Shown one piece after another: positions 1 through 11,035 of a stretch of 64,000 nt of DNA (its first letter is position 1; each line of letters begins with the position of its first letter). The notes below the pieces were generated by a model that saw only the letters and a list, made by a program, of their open reading frames with translations, had not been told where the DNA came from and searched no databases. The translations under genes and the position numbers were made by a program. The stretch comes from CADCTB01 sp963768975. GTDB taxonomy: Bacteria; Actinomycetota; Acidimicrobiia; Acidimicrobiales; AC-14. Location of the stretch: NCBI GenBank assembly GCA_963768975.1, contig CAVYKB010000007.1:38735-102734 (forward strand), read 5' to 3'.

Positions 1-441
1 CCAGCCCTCCCAGGTCGAGATGTAGGTCACGTCGCCACACCAGCGGGTATCCAGGGCGGTGTCGGGCCCGAAGACGCGCTTGATCAAGTCGACGGCCCTG
101 GCTTCGGCGTTGGGGTCGGCGACGGTGGTCTTGCGCCAGCGCCTCGGGCAGCGCCCGGCCAGGCCGGCGCGCACCATGAGCCGGGCCACCCGCTTCTTGC
201 CGCAGTGGATCCCGTCCCGGCGCAGCCGGGCGTGGATCCTCGGAGCCCCGTAGGTGCCCTTGGACTCGGCGTGGATCGCCTTGATCCGCTCGGTCAGCTC
301 GGCGTCGTCGAGCGCTCGGCGGCTGGGGATGTGCTTGCGCTGCTCGTAGTAGGCGGCACGGGAGACCTCGAGCAGCGCACAGGCCCGCTTGACGCTGTGC
401 TGCTCAGCTTCCTCCACCTCGATGAACGGCCACAGGTTCAC
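1..441 (-). CDS. IS3-family transposase OrfB, partial (DDE integrase domain)
   Basis: Reading from the GTG at 441 gives an HTH_21-type region (SVKRACALLEVSRAAYYEQR), then GTYGAPRIHARL and KRVARLMVRAGL, then the start of the DDE catalytic core with its first aspartate in WCGDVTYIST. The frame is open to the window edge, so about 147 residues are visible and the remaining catalytic residues lie outside. It overlaps orfA by GTGA. Nothing visible suggests decay. Confidence 0.88.
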   Translation of the reverse strand, partial: MNLWPFIEVEEAEQHSVKRACALLEVSRAAYYEQRKHIPSRRALDDAELTERIKAIHAESKGTYGAPRIHARLRRDGIHCGKKRVARLMVRAGLAGRCPRRWRKTTVADPNAEARAVDLIKRVFGPDTALDTRWCGDVTYISTWEGW

Positions 442-755
442 CGGGTCTCCTTCGCGAAGAAAGCTGTTGCCCGCTTGAGGATGCCCACGTCCTCGCGGAG
501 TTGGCGGTTCTCACGGCGGAGCGCCACGAGCTCCTCCCGCTCGGCCGTCGTCAGTCCGTCACGCCGGCCGGCGTCGATGTCTGCTTGCTTCACCCACTCT
601 CGCACCGCCGTCTCGGTCAGGTCGAAGTCCCGGGCTACCTGCCCGATCGAGCGGTCGCCGCGATTGCACGCGTCGACGATCTCGGCCTTGAACTCCGGAG
701 TGAACGAACGGCGGCGCCGGGGCTTCTTCTTTGCCACGGTCTCCATGATGGGCAT
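438..755 (-). CDS. IS3-family transposase OrfA (helix-turn-helix subunit)
   Basis: The 105-residue protein has a basic start (KKKPRRRRSF), a helix-turn-helix over residues ~16-60 (FTPEFKAEIVDA through TAVREWVKQ) and a leucine-rich coiled coil after residue 70 (LVALRRENRQLREDVGILKRA). This is the standard OrfA layout: DNA binding plus multimerisation. ATG at 755 is used; an ATG at 746 is also possible. It ends in GTGA, overlapping the orfB start by four bases. IS3 elements usually join the two products by a -1 frameshift; coupled restart at the GTGA is the alternative. Confidence 0.9.
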   Translation of the reverse strand: MPIMETVAKKKPRRRRSFTPEFKAEIVDACNRGDRSIGQVARDFDLTETAVREWVKQADIDAGRRDGLTTAEREELVALRRENRQLREDVGILKRATAFFAKETR

Positions 756-954
756 CCTTTCCGGCGCGTCGCGCCTGATGGTGGATGTCCGTCAAAACGG
801 GGCAGGCCCACCCTTGAGGCGGGACCGCAACCTCGGGTCGGGGGAACAAGGGTGCTTCCGTTGCCGCCTGCCGGCCAGTGTGAGCCCGACGTTCGGCTCC
901 CCAGCGGGGCCCTCCAACCGCGATGGCCTATTTCGATATCGCGCTATCGCGCAA

Positions 955-983
955 GAAAAATACGCCAGTTTGGCGGATGTTTC
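955..983 (+). promoter_or_regulatory. Conserved cluster motif, copy 1 of 6
   Basis: This copy has the inverted core CGCCA-gtt-TGGCG followed by GATGTTT; its AT-rich head is the most degenerate of the six. Seventeen bases after TTGGCG comes GACCTGTCAG, matching copies 2 and 5. It lies in the otherwise gene-free 756-1120 stretch, about 140 bases before the secreted-protein start at 1121. Nothing else was recognised in that stretch except the IS end at 786-810. Confidence 0.65.
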
Positions 984-1120
984 GTCGGGCCGGACCTGTC
1001 AGGGTGGACAACGGGCAGGGGGGGGGGGGACTTCTCCCAGCGCCACGTACAAAAGCAGTACTAGGGGGCCACCTGGCCTCACCCGGAAAACTCAACAACC
1101 ACACAGATGGACAATAGAGA

Positions 1121-1861
1121 ATGCTGCGAAAGACATCATGGAGGAACAGAGGGGTCGCCGTGGTCTTGTCGGCGTCCGCCTTGCTGATCGCCAACACAGC
1201 ACCTACCGGCGCCGTGGCAATCCCGCCCGAGACAGGGGCCGGCGCCGCCACCGGTGGTTTCACGACGTTCGGTTCGAGTGAACCGGGCCTCCCGCCCCTT
1301 GGCCTTCTGTGTCTGGCGGTCGACAAGGCCAACACTCCCGGCAATACCGACAGCGCCGTCCTCGACATCTGGGGCATCGGCACCTATACCGCGACCGATC
1401 TCAGCAATCTGCCTCTTGCGAGGGCCATCTATACCGGGCCCACCCACGCCGTGTTCACAACGAGCCAGACCTTCTACTTCAATCCGCTCGGGACCTTCCT
1501 GGACCCCCAGTGTCTCACGCCCGCTATTCCGCCGTTGACCGGCATCGTGGGAAACCTGGTGATCGATCACATCACCAACAACCCCTTCTACCAAGGCGGG
1601 AGTGTCCACTGTGGTCCTGCGGCAGCTCAGTACGGGCGCACAGCTGCGGAAGTCGGCTTGATTGTGGCCTTGTCGGCCACCTGCACGGTCACCGACACAC
1701 TGTTGGCGACGGGCCCGTACACGTCATCTGACGTGACGATCACCTTCGAAGCGGCGCAGCAGCCGTGCCTGCCGATCGGCGGTCTCCCGTGCGTGCTGGT
1801 GCCCGTGGGGACGGACTTCTTCGCCGGAACCGAGTGGGTGGGCACCTACACCCAGACCTGA
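1121..1861 (+). CDS. Secreted protein of unknown function
   Basis: The 246-residue protein has an N-terminal signal peptide (basic RKTSWRNR, hydrophobic VAVVLSASALLIA, likely cut after TAPTGAVA) and five or more cysteines in the mature part, suggesting disulfides. There is no C-terminal membrane segment. Short stretches (WGIGTYTATD, then a cysteine-bounded region) loosely recall the N-terminal domain of the large proteins at 1972 and 14798 (WGVGTYEGRT, RGIGSYEGRT), so they may share a fold; this is weak. It follows motif copy 1 and precedes the large surface gene by 110 bases on the same strand, so the two probably form one unit. I do not recognise a family. Confidence 0.75.
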   Translation: MLRKTSWRNRGVAVVLSASALLIANTAPTGAVAIPPETGAGAATGGFTTFGSSEPGLPPLGLLCLAVDKANTPGNTDSAVLDIWGIGTYTATDLSNLPLARAIYTGPTHAVFTTSQTFYFNPLGTFLDPQCLTPAIPPLTGIVGNLVIDHITNNPFYQGGSVHCGPAAAQYGRTAAEVGLIVALSATCTVTDTLLATGPYTSSDVTITFEAAQQPCLPIGGLPCVLVPVGTDFFAGTEWVGTYTQT

Positions 1862-1971
1862 GGCGTCTCCGAGATGGGCTTGCCGGCGTCATTCAACCGC
1901 CGGCAACCCCGTCCTTACAGACAAGAGATAGCCCGCTGACCGAGGTCGCGACAGCGGAGGACGAAAGAGCG

Positions 1972-6338
<4,367 letters not shown>

Positions 6339-6365
6339 GGCGCTGGCACCGCCCCTGAGGGTGCC

Positions 6366-6755
6366 TCAGAGAATCTCGATCTCACAACGAGGGCCGGCGG
6401 CTGTTGCCAAGCGGGCGTCCGACGTCACGAGGGTTGCCTGCATGACCTCCGCGAGTGCCACGTAGAAGGCGTCCCAGGCGCGGACCGAGCCTTTCAGCTC
6501 CCACACCCGGCCGAGCAGAGGTTGATGGCCGAAACGCTCTCCGGGCCAGTCCCGAAGGTCTTCGACCGCCTGCCCGGCCGCTGTCGCATCCAGGCGGCCC
6601 AACAGATAGTCGCGGTGGATCACGCTGACGACCTCGACGTCAAGAACGCTGGGTGCAGCGTGGTCGGTGTCCGACGCCAGCCGCCTTCGGATGTCGTTCG
6701 CTCGAGGGGTGTCCGCCAGCACCTCGTAGAGGCACGACGCGTCAACGACCAGCAT
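6366..6755 (-). CDS. vapC: VapC-like PIN-domain toxin
   Basis: The 129-residue protein starts MLVVDASCLYEVL, giving the first PIN aspartate at residue 5. The other acidic sites are visible in SVLDVEVVS, RAWDAFYVALAE and LVTSDARLA. PIN toxins are Mg2+-dependent RNases that usually cut tRNA or rRNA. ATG 6755 is chosen because it puts the catalytic Asp at the normal place. Its start overlaps the antitoxin gene by 14 bases, as in coupled vapBC operons. It is convergent with the preceding giant surface gene. Confidence 0.88.
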   Translation of the reverse strand: MLVVDASCLYEVLADTPRANDIRRRLASDTDHAAPSVLDVEVVSVIHRDYLLGRLDATAAGQAVEDLRDWPGERFGHQPLLGRVWELKGSVRAWDAFYVALAEVMQATLVTSDARLATAAGPRCEIEIL

Positions 6756-6987
6756 GGGGCCAGTCCCCGCGGGACTCGTCGAGCGCTCGGAGCACGTCGG
6801 ACCGGTCAATCTGGGATGGCCTGCGGCTCGTCCTCGCCAACCACTCCTCGACGGTCGGGCGTGATGCCAGCCTGGTCGCCTCTTTCCGAAGCAGTTCCGG
6901 GACGCTGAGCCCGGCCTCGGATGCCCGACGGCGAAGCGCCTTGTAGACGTCGTCGTCGAGGTCCCGTATCTGGATGGTTCTGGGCAC
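6742..6987 (-). CDS. vapB: FitA/VapB-like ribbon-helix-helix antitoxin
   Basis: The 81-residue protein has the ribbon-helix-helix pattern IQIRDLDDDVYKALRRRASEAG LSVPELLR over residues 5-35, typical of FitA-type antitoxins that bind DNA as dimers and neutralise a PIN toxin through the C-terminal tail. It is first in a two-gene operon with the toxin at 6366-6755 and transcribed divergently from the surface gene at 7209. Autorepression by the pair is usual for the family. Confidence 0.85.
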   Translation of the reverse strand: MPRTIQIRDLDDDVYKALRRRASEAGLSVPELLRKEATRLASRPTVEEWLARTSRRPSQIDRSDVLRALDESRGDWPHAGR

Positions 6988-7100
6988 AGAGCAACTCTAC
7001 ATGCAGCATCGCATGGCTTCATGCACCGACGCATGGAAGGGCGGAACCGCAGGGCGGTGACTTCGAGATCGTCAAGCTTGCGCTTCCATCGGCGTCCCGC

Positions 7101-7132
7101 CGAAAATTTGCGTCATTTTGGCGGATGTTTTT
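7101..7132 (+). promoter_or_regulatory. Conserved cluster motif, copy 2 of 6
   Basis: CGAAAATTTG is followed by the inverted core CGTCA-ttt-TGGCG and GATGTTTTTC. Seventeen bases after TTGGCG comes CGCCTGTCAT. It lies between the divergent vapB start (6987) and the ATG at 7209, giving a ~77-base leader to that surface gene. Confidence 0.78.
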
Positions 7133-7208
7133 CCGCCTTGCGCCTGTCATCCTGTCGATGTCGACTGCGGGCGCGACTGCCGGCGAGCGAACCAGGACTG
7201 GGGACAAC

Positions 7209-9761
7209 ATGCGACGGACCATCGGCGACCCATCGGAGCCGGCCGCATTCGTACGTGGCCGGACGGCCCGGGATCGTCGCCTGGCGCTGGCGGTGATGAC
7301 GTTGCTGGTGGCGGCTGGTGTCTCCTTCGTCACCGAGAGCCCCTCGGAGGCGGTCGTGCTGGAGGTGAGCGGTAGCGCCACCGCCTATCTGAGCGACGTC
7401 AGCCTCTTCGGGGGCCCCTCGACCCAGCGGGGGCCGGCCGGGACGCCCGGGTGCGACCCCACCAAGCCGGCGCCTGGCCCCAATAGCACCCAGATGGAAG
7501 GTTGCAGCCCTACCGTCGTCCTGCCCTCGGGCGGGTCTGCCACGCCTCTCACCGCGACCGACGCGGACGGGGCACGAGGTATCTACGGCCCCGCAGTTCT
7601 CTTCGGCGGCCAGTGGCCCGACCCCGAACCCGCCGGCCCGCCCTCCGGCCCCATGACGGTGGGCACCCAGGGCAGCACCGGCCCCACCGGGTCGGTGAGC
7701 AGCTCCGCCGCCATCGCGCTGGCTCCACCGGGGAGCACGTGGACGATCCCGGGAACGACGACGGTCGAGCCTTGGCCAGGCGGGGTGGGACCGGGCCCGA
7801 TCATCGCTGACGGCGTGAGGAGCACCTGCCGAGCCACGGACGCCGGCGCCGTCGGCTCCACGACGATGACCAACGCCATCGTCGTCACCTCCACCGACTC
7901 TCAGGGAAGCCCGGCCACGACCGAGCAGGTGCCGACCGACCCGCCACCGAACTACGGCCCCATCCGCGGCACGATCAACAACGTCGGCGACAGCTTCGAG
8001 GTCACCTACAACGAGCAGATCGTCAGCCCGGGAGGCCTGTCAATCACGGTGAACGCCGTGCACATGAAGCTCCTCGGGCCCACCGCCGTCGGTGACCTGT
8101 ACATCGCCCAGTCGAAGTGCAGCGTGACGGGCATCGGCCTCCCGACCACCACCACCCTGACCACTCCGACAACCGCGACCACTGTGGCGCCGACCACCAC
8201 GACGTCCACCTCGACGTCGACCACATCCACGACGACCACGCTCCCGCCGCCCCCCGGGCGACGTGTGGCCGCGGTGAAGGGCGTCGCCCTCGGGTATCAC
8301 GCCGACAACATCTCGCTGTTCGGTGGCGCCCAGCCGAACGCAGGGCCGACTCCTACCGTGTCGTTGCCGCCGGGCGGCACCGCCACCGACCCCACGGGGC
8401 TGGTGAAGTACGGCCCAGCGACGCTCTTCACGTCGGACCAAATCGCGGTGAGCAGCTCGGGGACGGTCGGCGAGGACGGCTCCGCCAGCAGCTCCACCAA
8501 CATCCTGCACGTCAACTCGGCCGACAGTCAGCCCTCGAGTGGGTCGGAGATCTTCGGCTATCCCCCCGATCCCCCCAATCCCCGCACATCGGTCGCCAGT
8601 ACCTGCACGGCGTCGGCGACGGGCGTCAGCCGCACGACGGCCATCACGAACGGCATCCTGCGGGTCGACAGCGGCTGGGACGACGGCGACCTCATCTACC
8701 CCGAGCCCGCGGCCCTCGCCGGAGGCACCGACGAGCACGACGAAGTAAACGTGCTGATCCCGACCAACCCGTTGCCGAACACCGAGTACACGGGCCACAT
8801 CCACTTGAGCGGGACATCGGTCGACAACTGGCGGATCGTCTTCAACGAGCAGGTGACCAATCCCGACGGGTCGTTCACCGTGAACGCGCTGCACCAGTAC
8901 TTCCTGGGCTCGATCCTCCTGGGCGACCTGATCATCGGCCAGTCGGTGTGCGGCGTGACCCTGGAAGCCGTGCACGGGGCGGTGGCCGACTTCGACGGCA
9001 ACGGCGCCACCGACCTCTCGGTGTTCCGGCCGGACAGCGGCACCTGGTACCTCCAAGGCAGTCCCCAGCAGAACTTCGGCGGCTCCGGCGACATCGCCGT
9101 GCCCGCCGATTACGACGGCGACGGCAGGACCGACGTGGCCGTGTTCCGGCCGTCGAATGGCGCCTGGTACGTCAAGGGCAGCGCCGGCGCCGACACAGCG
9201 GTGGCCTTCGGGGCCTCGGATGACATCCCCGTGCCCGCCGACTACGACGGCGACGCCAAGGCCGACATCGCCGTGTTCCGCGGCGGCGTCTGGTACGTCA
9301 AGGGCAGCGCCGGCACCGATTCGGCCGTGGCCTTCGGGGCCGGCGGTGACGTCCCGGTGCCCGCCGACTACGACGGTGACGGCAAAGTCGACCGGGCCGT
9401 GTTCCGCAGCGGCGTCTGGTACGTCAAGGGCAGCGCCGGCACCGAAACCGCCACCGCCTTCGGGACGACGGGCGACGTGCCCGTTCCCGGCGACTACGAC
9501 GGCAACGGCAGCGCCGATATCGCCGTGTTCCGTCCCTCCGATGGCGTGTGGTTCGTCCAGGGTGGGGCGGCAACCGCCTGGGGCGCCGGCGGCGACGTCC
9601 CCGTCCCCGGCGACTTCAACGGCGACGGTCGAGCCGACATCGCCGTATTCCGGCCGTCGAACGGGGTCTGGTACGTGCAGGGTGGGCCGGTCAGTGGTTG
9701 GGGGACGAACGGCGACGTCCCGCTGCCCCTCCCGGCCTCGGTCTGGCTGGCGCTGAGATAG
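7209..9761 (+). CDS. Secreted protein: two LFGG domains, Thr linker, six FG-GAP-like repeats
   Basis: The frame is open from upstream, but ATG 7209 is preferred because it lies downstream of motif copy 2 and places a signal peptide (RRLALAVMTLLVAAGVSF) correctly. The product is 850 residues. Residues ~48-307 are LFGG domain 1 (DVSLFGGPS ... VTYNEQ ... VNAVHMKLLGPTAVGD); ~309-347 a Thr/Ser/Pro linker; ~353-585 LFGG domain 2 (ISLFGGAQP ... VFNEQ ... VNALHQYFLG); ~593-850 six FG-GAP-like repeats with DxDxDG loops, nearly identical in the middle to those of the genes at 1972 and 14798. No C-terminal anchor is visible, so it is exported and perhaps held non-covalently. An AbrB/RelE-type pair follows. 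Confidence 0.85.
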   Translation: MRRTIGDPSEPAAFVRGRTARDRRLALAVMTLLVAAGVSFVTESPSEAVVLEVSGSATAYLSDVSLFGGPSTQRGPAGTPGCDPTKPAPGPNSTQMEGCSPTVVLPSGGSATPLTATDADGARGIYGPAVLFGGQWPDPEPAGPPSGPMTVGTQGSTGPTGSVSSSAAIALAPPGSTWTIPGTTTVEPWPGGVGPGPIIADGVRSTCRATDAGAVGSTTMTNAIVVTSTDSQGSPATTEQVPTDPPPNYGPIRGTINNVGDSFEVTYNEQIVSPGGLSITVNAVHMKLLGPTAVGDLYIAQSKCSVTGIGLPTTTTLTTPTTATTVAPTTTTSTSTSTTSTTTTLPPPPGRRVAAVKGVALGYHADNISLFGGAQPNAGPTPTVSLPPGGTATDPTGLVKYGPATLFTSDQIAVSSSGTVGEDGSASSSTNILHVNSADSQPSSGSEIFGYPPDPPNPRTSVASTCTASATGVSRTTAITNGILRVDSGWDDGDLIYPEPAALAGGTDEHDEVNVLIPTNPLPNTEYTGHIHLSGTSVDNWRIVFNEQVTNPDGSFTVNALHQYFLGSILLGDLIIGQSVCGVTLEAVHGAVADFDGNGATDLSVFRPDSGTWYLQGSPQQNFGGSGDIAVPADYDGDGRTDVAVFRPSNGAWYVKGSAGADTAVAFGASDDIPVPADYDGDAKADIAVFRGGVWYVKGSAGTDSAVAFGAGGDVPVPADYDGDGKVDRAVFRSGVWYVKGSAGTETATAFGTTGDVPVPGDYDGNGSADIAVFRPSDGVWFVQGGAATAWGAGGDVPVPGDFNGDGRADIAVFRPSNGVWYVQGGPVSGWGTNGDVPLPLPASVWLALR

Positions 9762-9827
9762 GGCCGGCACCCCGATCGGGCCCCCTCGCCGTAGGAAAGT
9801 CCGACGATCAGAGAGTACGATGAGTCG

Positions 9828-10133
9828 ATGACCCGGACGACGCTGCGGGCCAAGGGCCAACTCACGTTGCCAGATGACATCCGGAGGGCGGCGCGGCTAG
9901 AGGAGGGCGACCTGCTTGAAGCGGAAATCACGGCGGATGGCATCCTGCTGCGCCCCCAGAAGGTGATCGACGCCGCACAAGCGTGGTTCTGGTCCCCCGA
10001 CTGGCAAGCCGGCGAGCGTGATGCCGACGAGGACCGGGAGGCGAAGCGAGCCGAGACCTTCTCTTCCGACGAGGCTTTCGTCGTCGCCCTGCGCTCGCGG
10101 GCGAAGGGCCCAGATGGGCGATCTGGCCAGTAG
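9828..10133 (+). CDS. AbrB/MazE-like antitoxin
   Basis: The 101-residue protein has an N-terminal swapped-hairpin DNA-binding pattern (TTLRAKGQLTLPDDIRRAARLEEGDLLEAEI) typical of SpoVT-AbrB/MazE antitoxins. The charged C-terminal half (AGERDADEDREAKRAE) is the usual toxin-binding part. A six-base gap separates it from the RelE/ParE-like gene, so the two form a toxin-antitoxin operon between two surface-protein units. Confidence 0.8.
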   Translation: MTRTTLRAKGQLTLPDDIRRAARLEEGDLLEAEITADGILLRPQKVIDAAQAWFWSPDWQAGERDADEDREAKRAETFSSDEAFVVALRSRAKGPDGRSGQ

Positions 10134-10139
10134 CGCGCT

Positions 10140-10433
10140 GTGCCCACCTACAGTTGGCTAGCCCGCTTCGGCGCGGACTTCGACTCACTCTCCGAGCGTC
10201 AGCAGGCTGCGTTCCTCGCAGCGATCGAGGCTTTCGTTGCCGACCTGAGCGCCGGCCGCGGGTTCCGTGCCGGCCTGTGGGTCAAGGGCGTGAAGGGTGC
10301 CTCCGGCGTCTTCGAGATGACGTGGGCCCCAGACGGTCGTGCCACGTTCGAGTACGGCCCGGCGACTGTCGAGGGCGAACCGCACATCATCTGGCGCCGC
10401 GTCGGGACCCATGCCATCTTCGACAGGCCCTGA
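10140..10433 (+). CDS. RelE/ParE-like toxin (probable)
   Basis: The 97-residue protein uses a GTG start. Its pattern is short helices (FDSLSERQQAAFLAAIEAFVADL) followed by beta-strands (LWVKGVKGASGVFEMTW, GRATFEYG, EPHIIWRRVGTHAIFDRP), which resembles small RelE/ParE-superfamily toxins. Family assignment is by pattern and by its place directly after an AbrB-like antitoxin. RelE members cut mRNA on the ribosome and ParE members poison gyrase; which applies cannot be told. Confidence 0.68.
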   Translation: MPTYSWLARFGADFDSLSERQQAAFLAAIEAFVADLSAGRGFRAGLWVKGVKGASGVFEMTWAPDGRATFEYGPATVEGEPHIIWRRVGTHAIFDRP

Positions 10434-10437
10434 CCCT

Positions 10438-10781
10438 CGGGGCACCGGCGACGTGGCCGTGCCCGGCCACTACGACGGAAACGGCAGCGCAGAGGTGGCC
10501 GTGTTCCGACCTCCGCCGGCGTGTGGTTCGTCCAGGGTGGGTCGGCCACCGCCTGGGGAGCCGGCGGTGACGTCCCCGCGCCCGGCGACTACGACGGCGA
10601 CGGCGACTGGCCGGCCGAGGTTGGGTTCGTGAGTCACTGGCTCCCGACCTGGCCGATGCTCTTGGGCCAGGTCTGCTTCCTCGACCGGTTCACCGCTACG
10701 ATGAGCCGTCACGCCCAGCGCCTCGCCGTAGAGGACCGGAGCGCGTTCGACGACCGGTTCGGGGTCCCGCCCATAGGTTGA
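10438..10781 (+). pseudogene. Chimeric remnant: orphan FG-GAP repeat piece fused to an unrelated C-terminal fragment
   Basis: Bases ~10438-10615 match the FG-GAP module of the neighbouring surface genes (GTGDVAVPGHYDGNGSAEVAVFRP, then after a frame change VWFVQGG and GDVPAPGDYDGDGD) but lack a start and signal peptide. From ~10612 the frame continues as VGFVSHWLPTWPMLLGQ, FTATMSRHAQ and ends at 10781. That tail looks like the C-terminus of another small protein; a retropepsin-like fold is a guess. It appears to be a recombination scar. Nothing was recognised in 10782-10892. Confidence 0.6.
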
Positions 10782-10892
10782 GCAGTTCCGTCCTTGGACG
10801 ATCCCATGAGCGCTTAGCGTGGGGTTCGCGCTCCCGAGAGTGACAGATCGGTCAAATCGGCCGGTGAAATCGCCGTCTATCCCCCCCGGACG

Positions 10893-10923
10893 CGAAATTT
10901 GCGCCATTTTGGCGGATGTTTTC
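10893..10923 (+). promoter_or_regulatory. Conserved cluster motif, copy 3 of 6
   Basis: CGAAATTTG is followed by CGCCA-ttt-TGGCG and GATGTTTTC, the best match to the consensus. Seventeen bases after TTGGCG comes GATCTGGCACC. It precedes the LAL regulator start by ~113-122 bases. Confidence 0.8.
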
Positions 10924-11035
10924 CGAGCCGCGATCTGGCACCTTCAGGTGGTGAGTGACGGGGCCAGAAAGGCACCGCCGCCACTGGGGCAGGTCGTGAG
11001 GCTGTGGGGGGATATTGGATCGCACCATTCACGGG

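Larger units (their letters stand above)
1..810 (-). mobile_element. IS3-family insertion sequence, truncated by the window edge
   Basis: Two overlapping transposase frames (orfA 438-755, orfB 1-441) read leftward. The upstream terminal repeat is visible at 786-810; read outward-in on the minus strand it begins TGGGCCTGCCCCG, the TG-start, CCCCG-rich end usual for IS3-family elements. The other end lies beyond base 1, so the target duplication cannot be checked. It borders the surface-protein cluster on its left. Confidence 0.85.

Noticed and set aside
8040..9860. Long minus-strand open frame opposite the 7209 gene
   Set aside because: Composition and repetition mirror the FG-GAP repeats of the plus-strand gene; no start site or domain.
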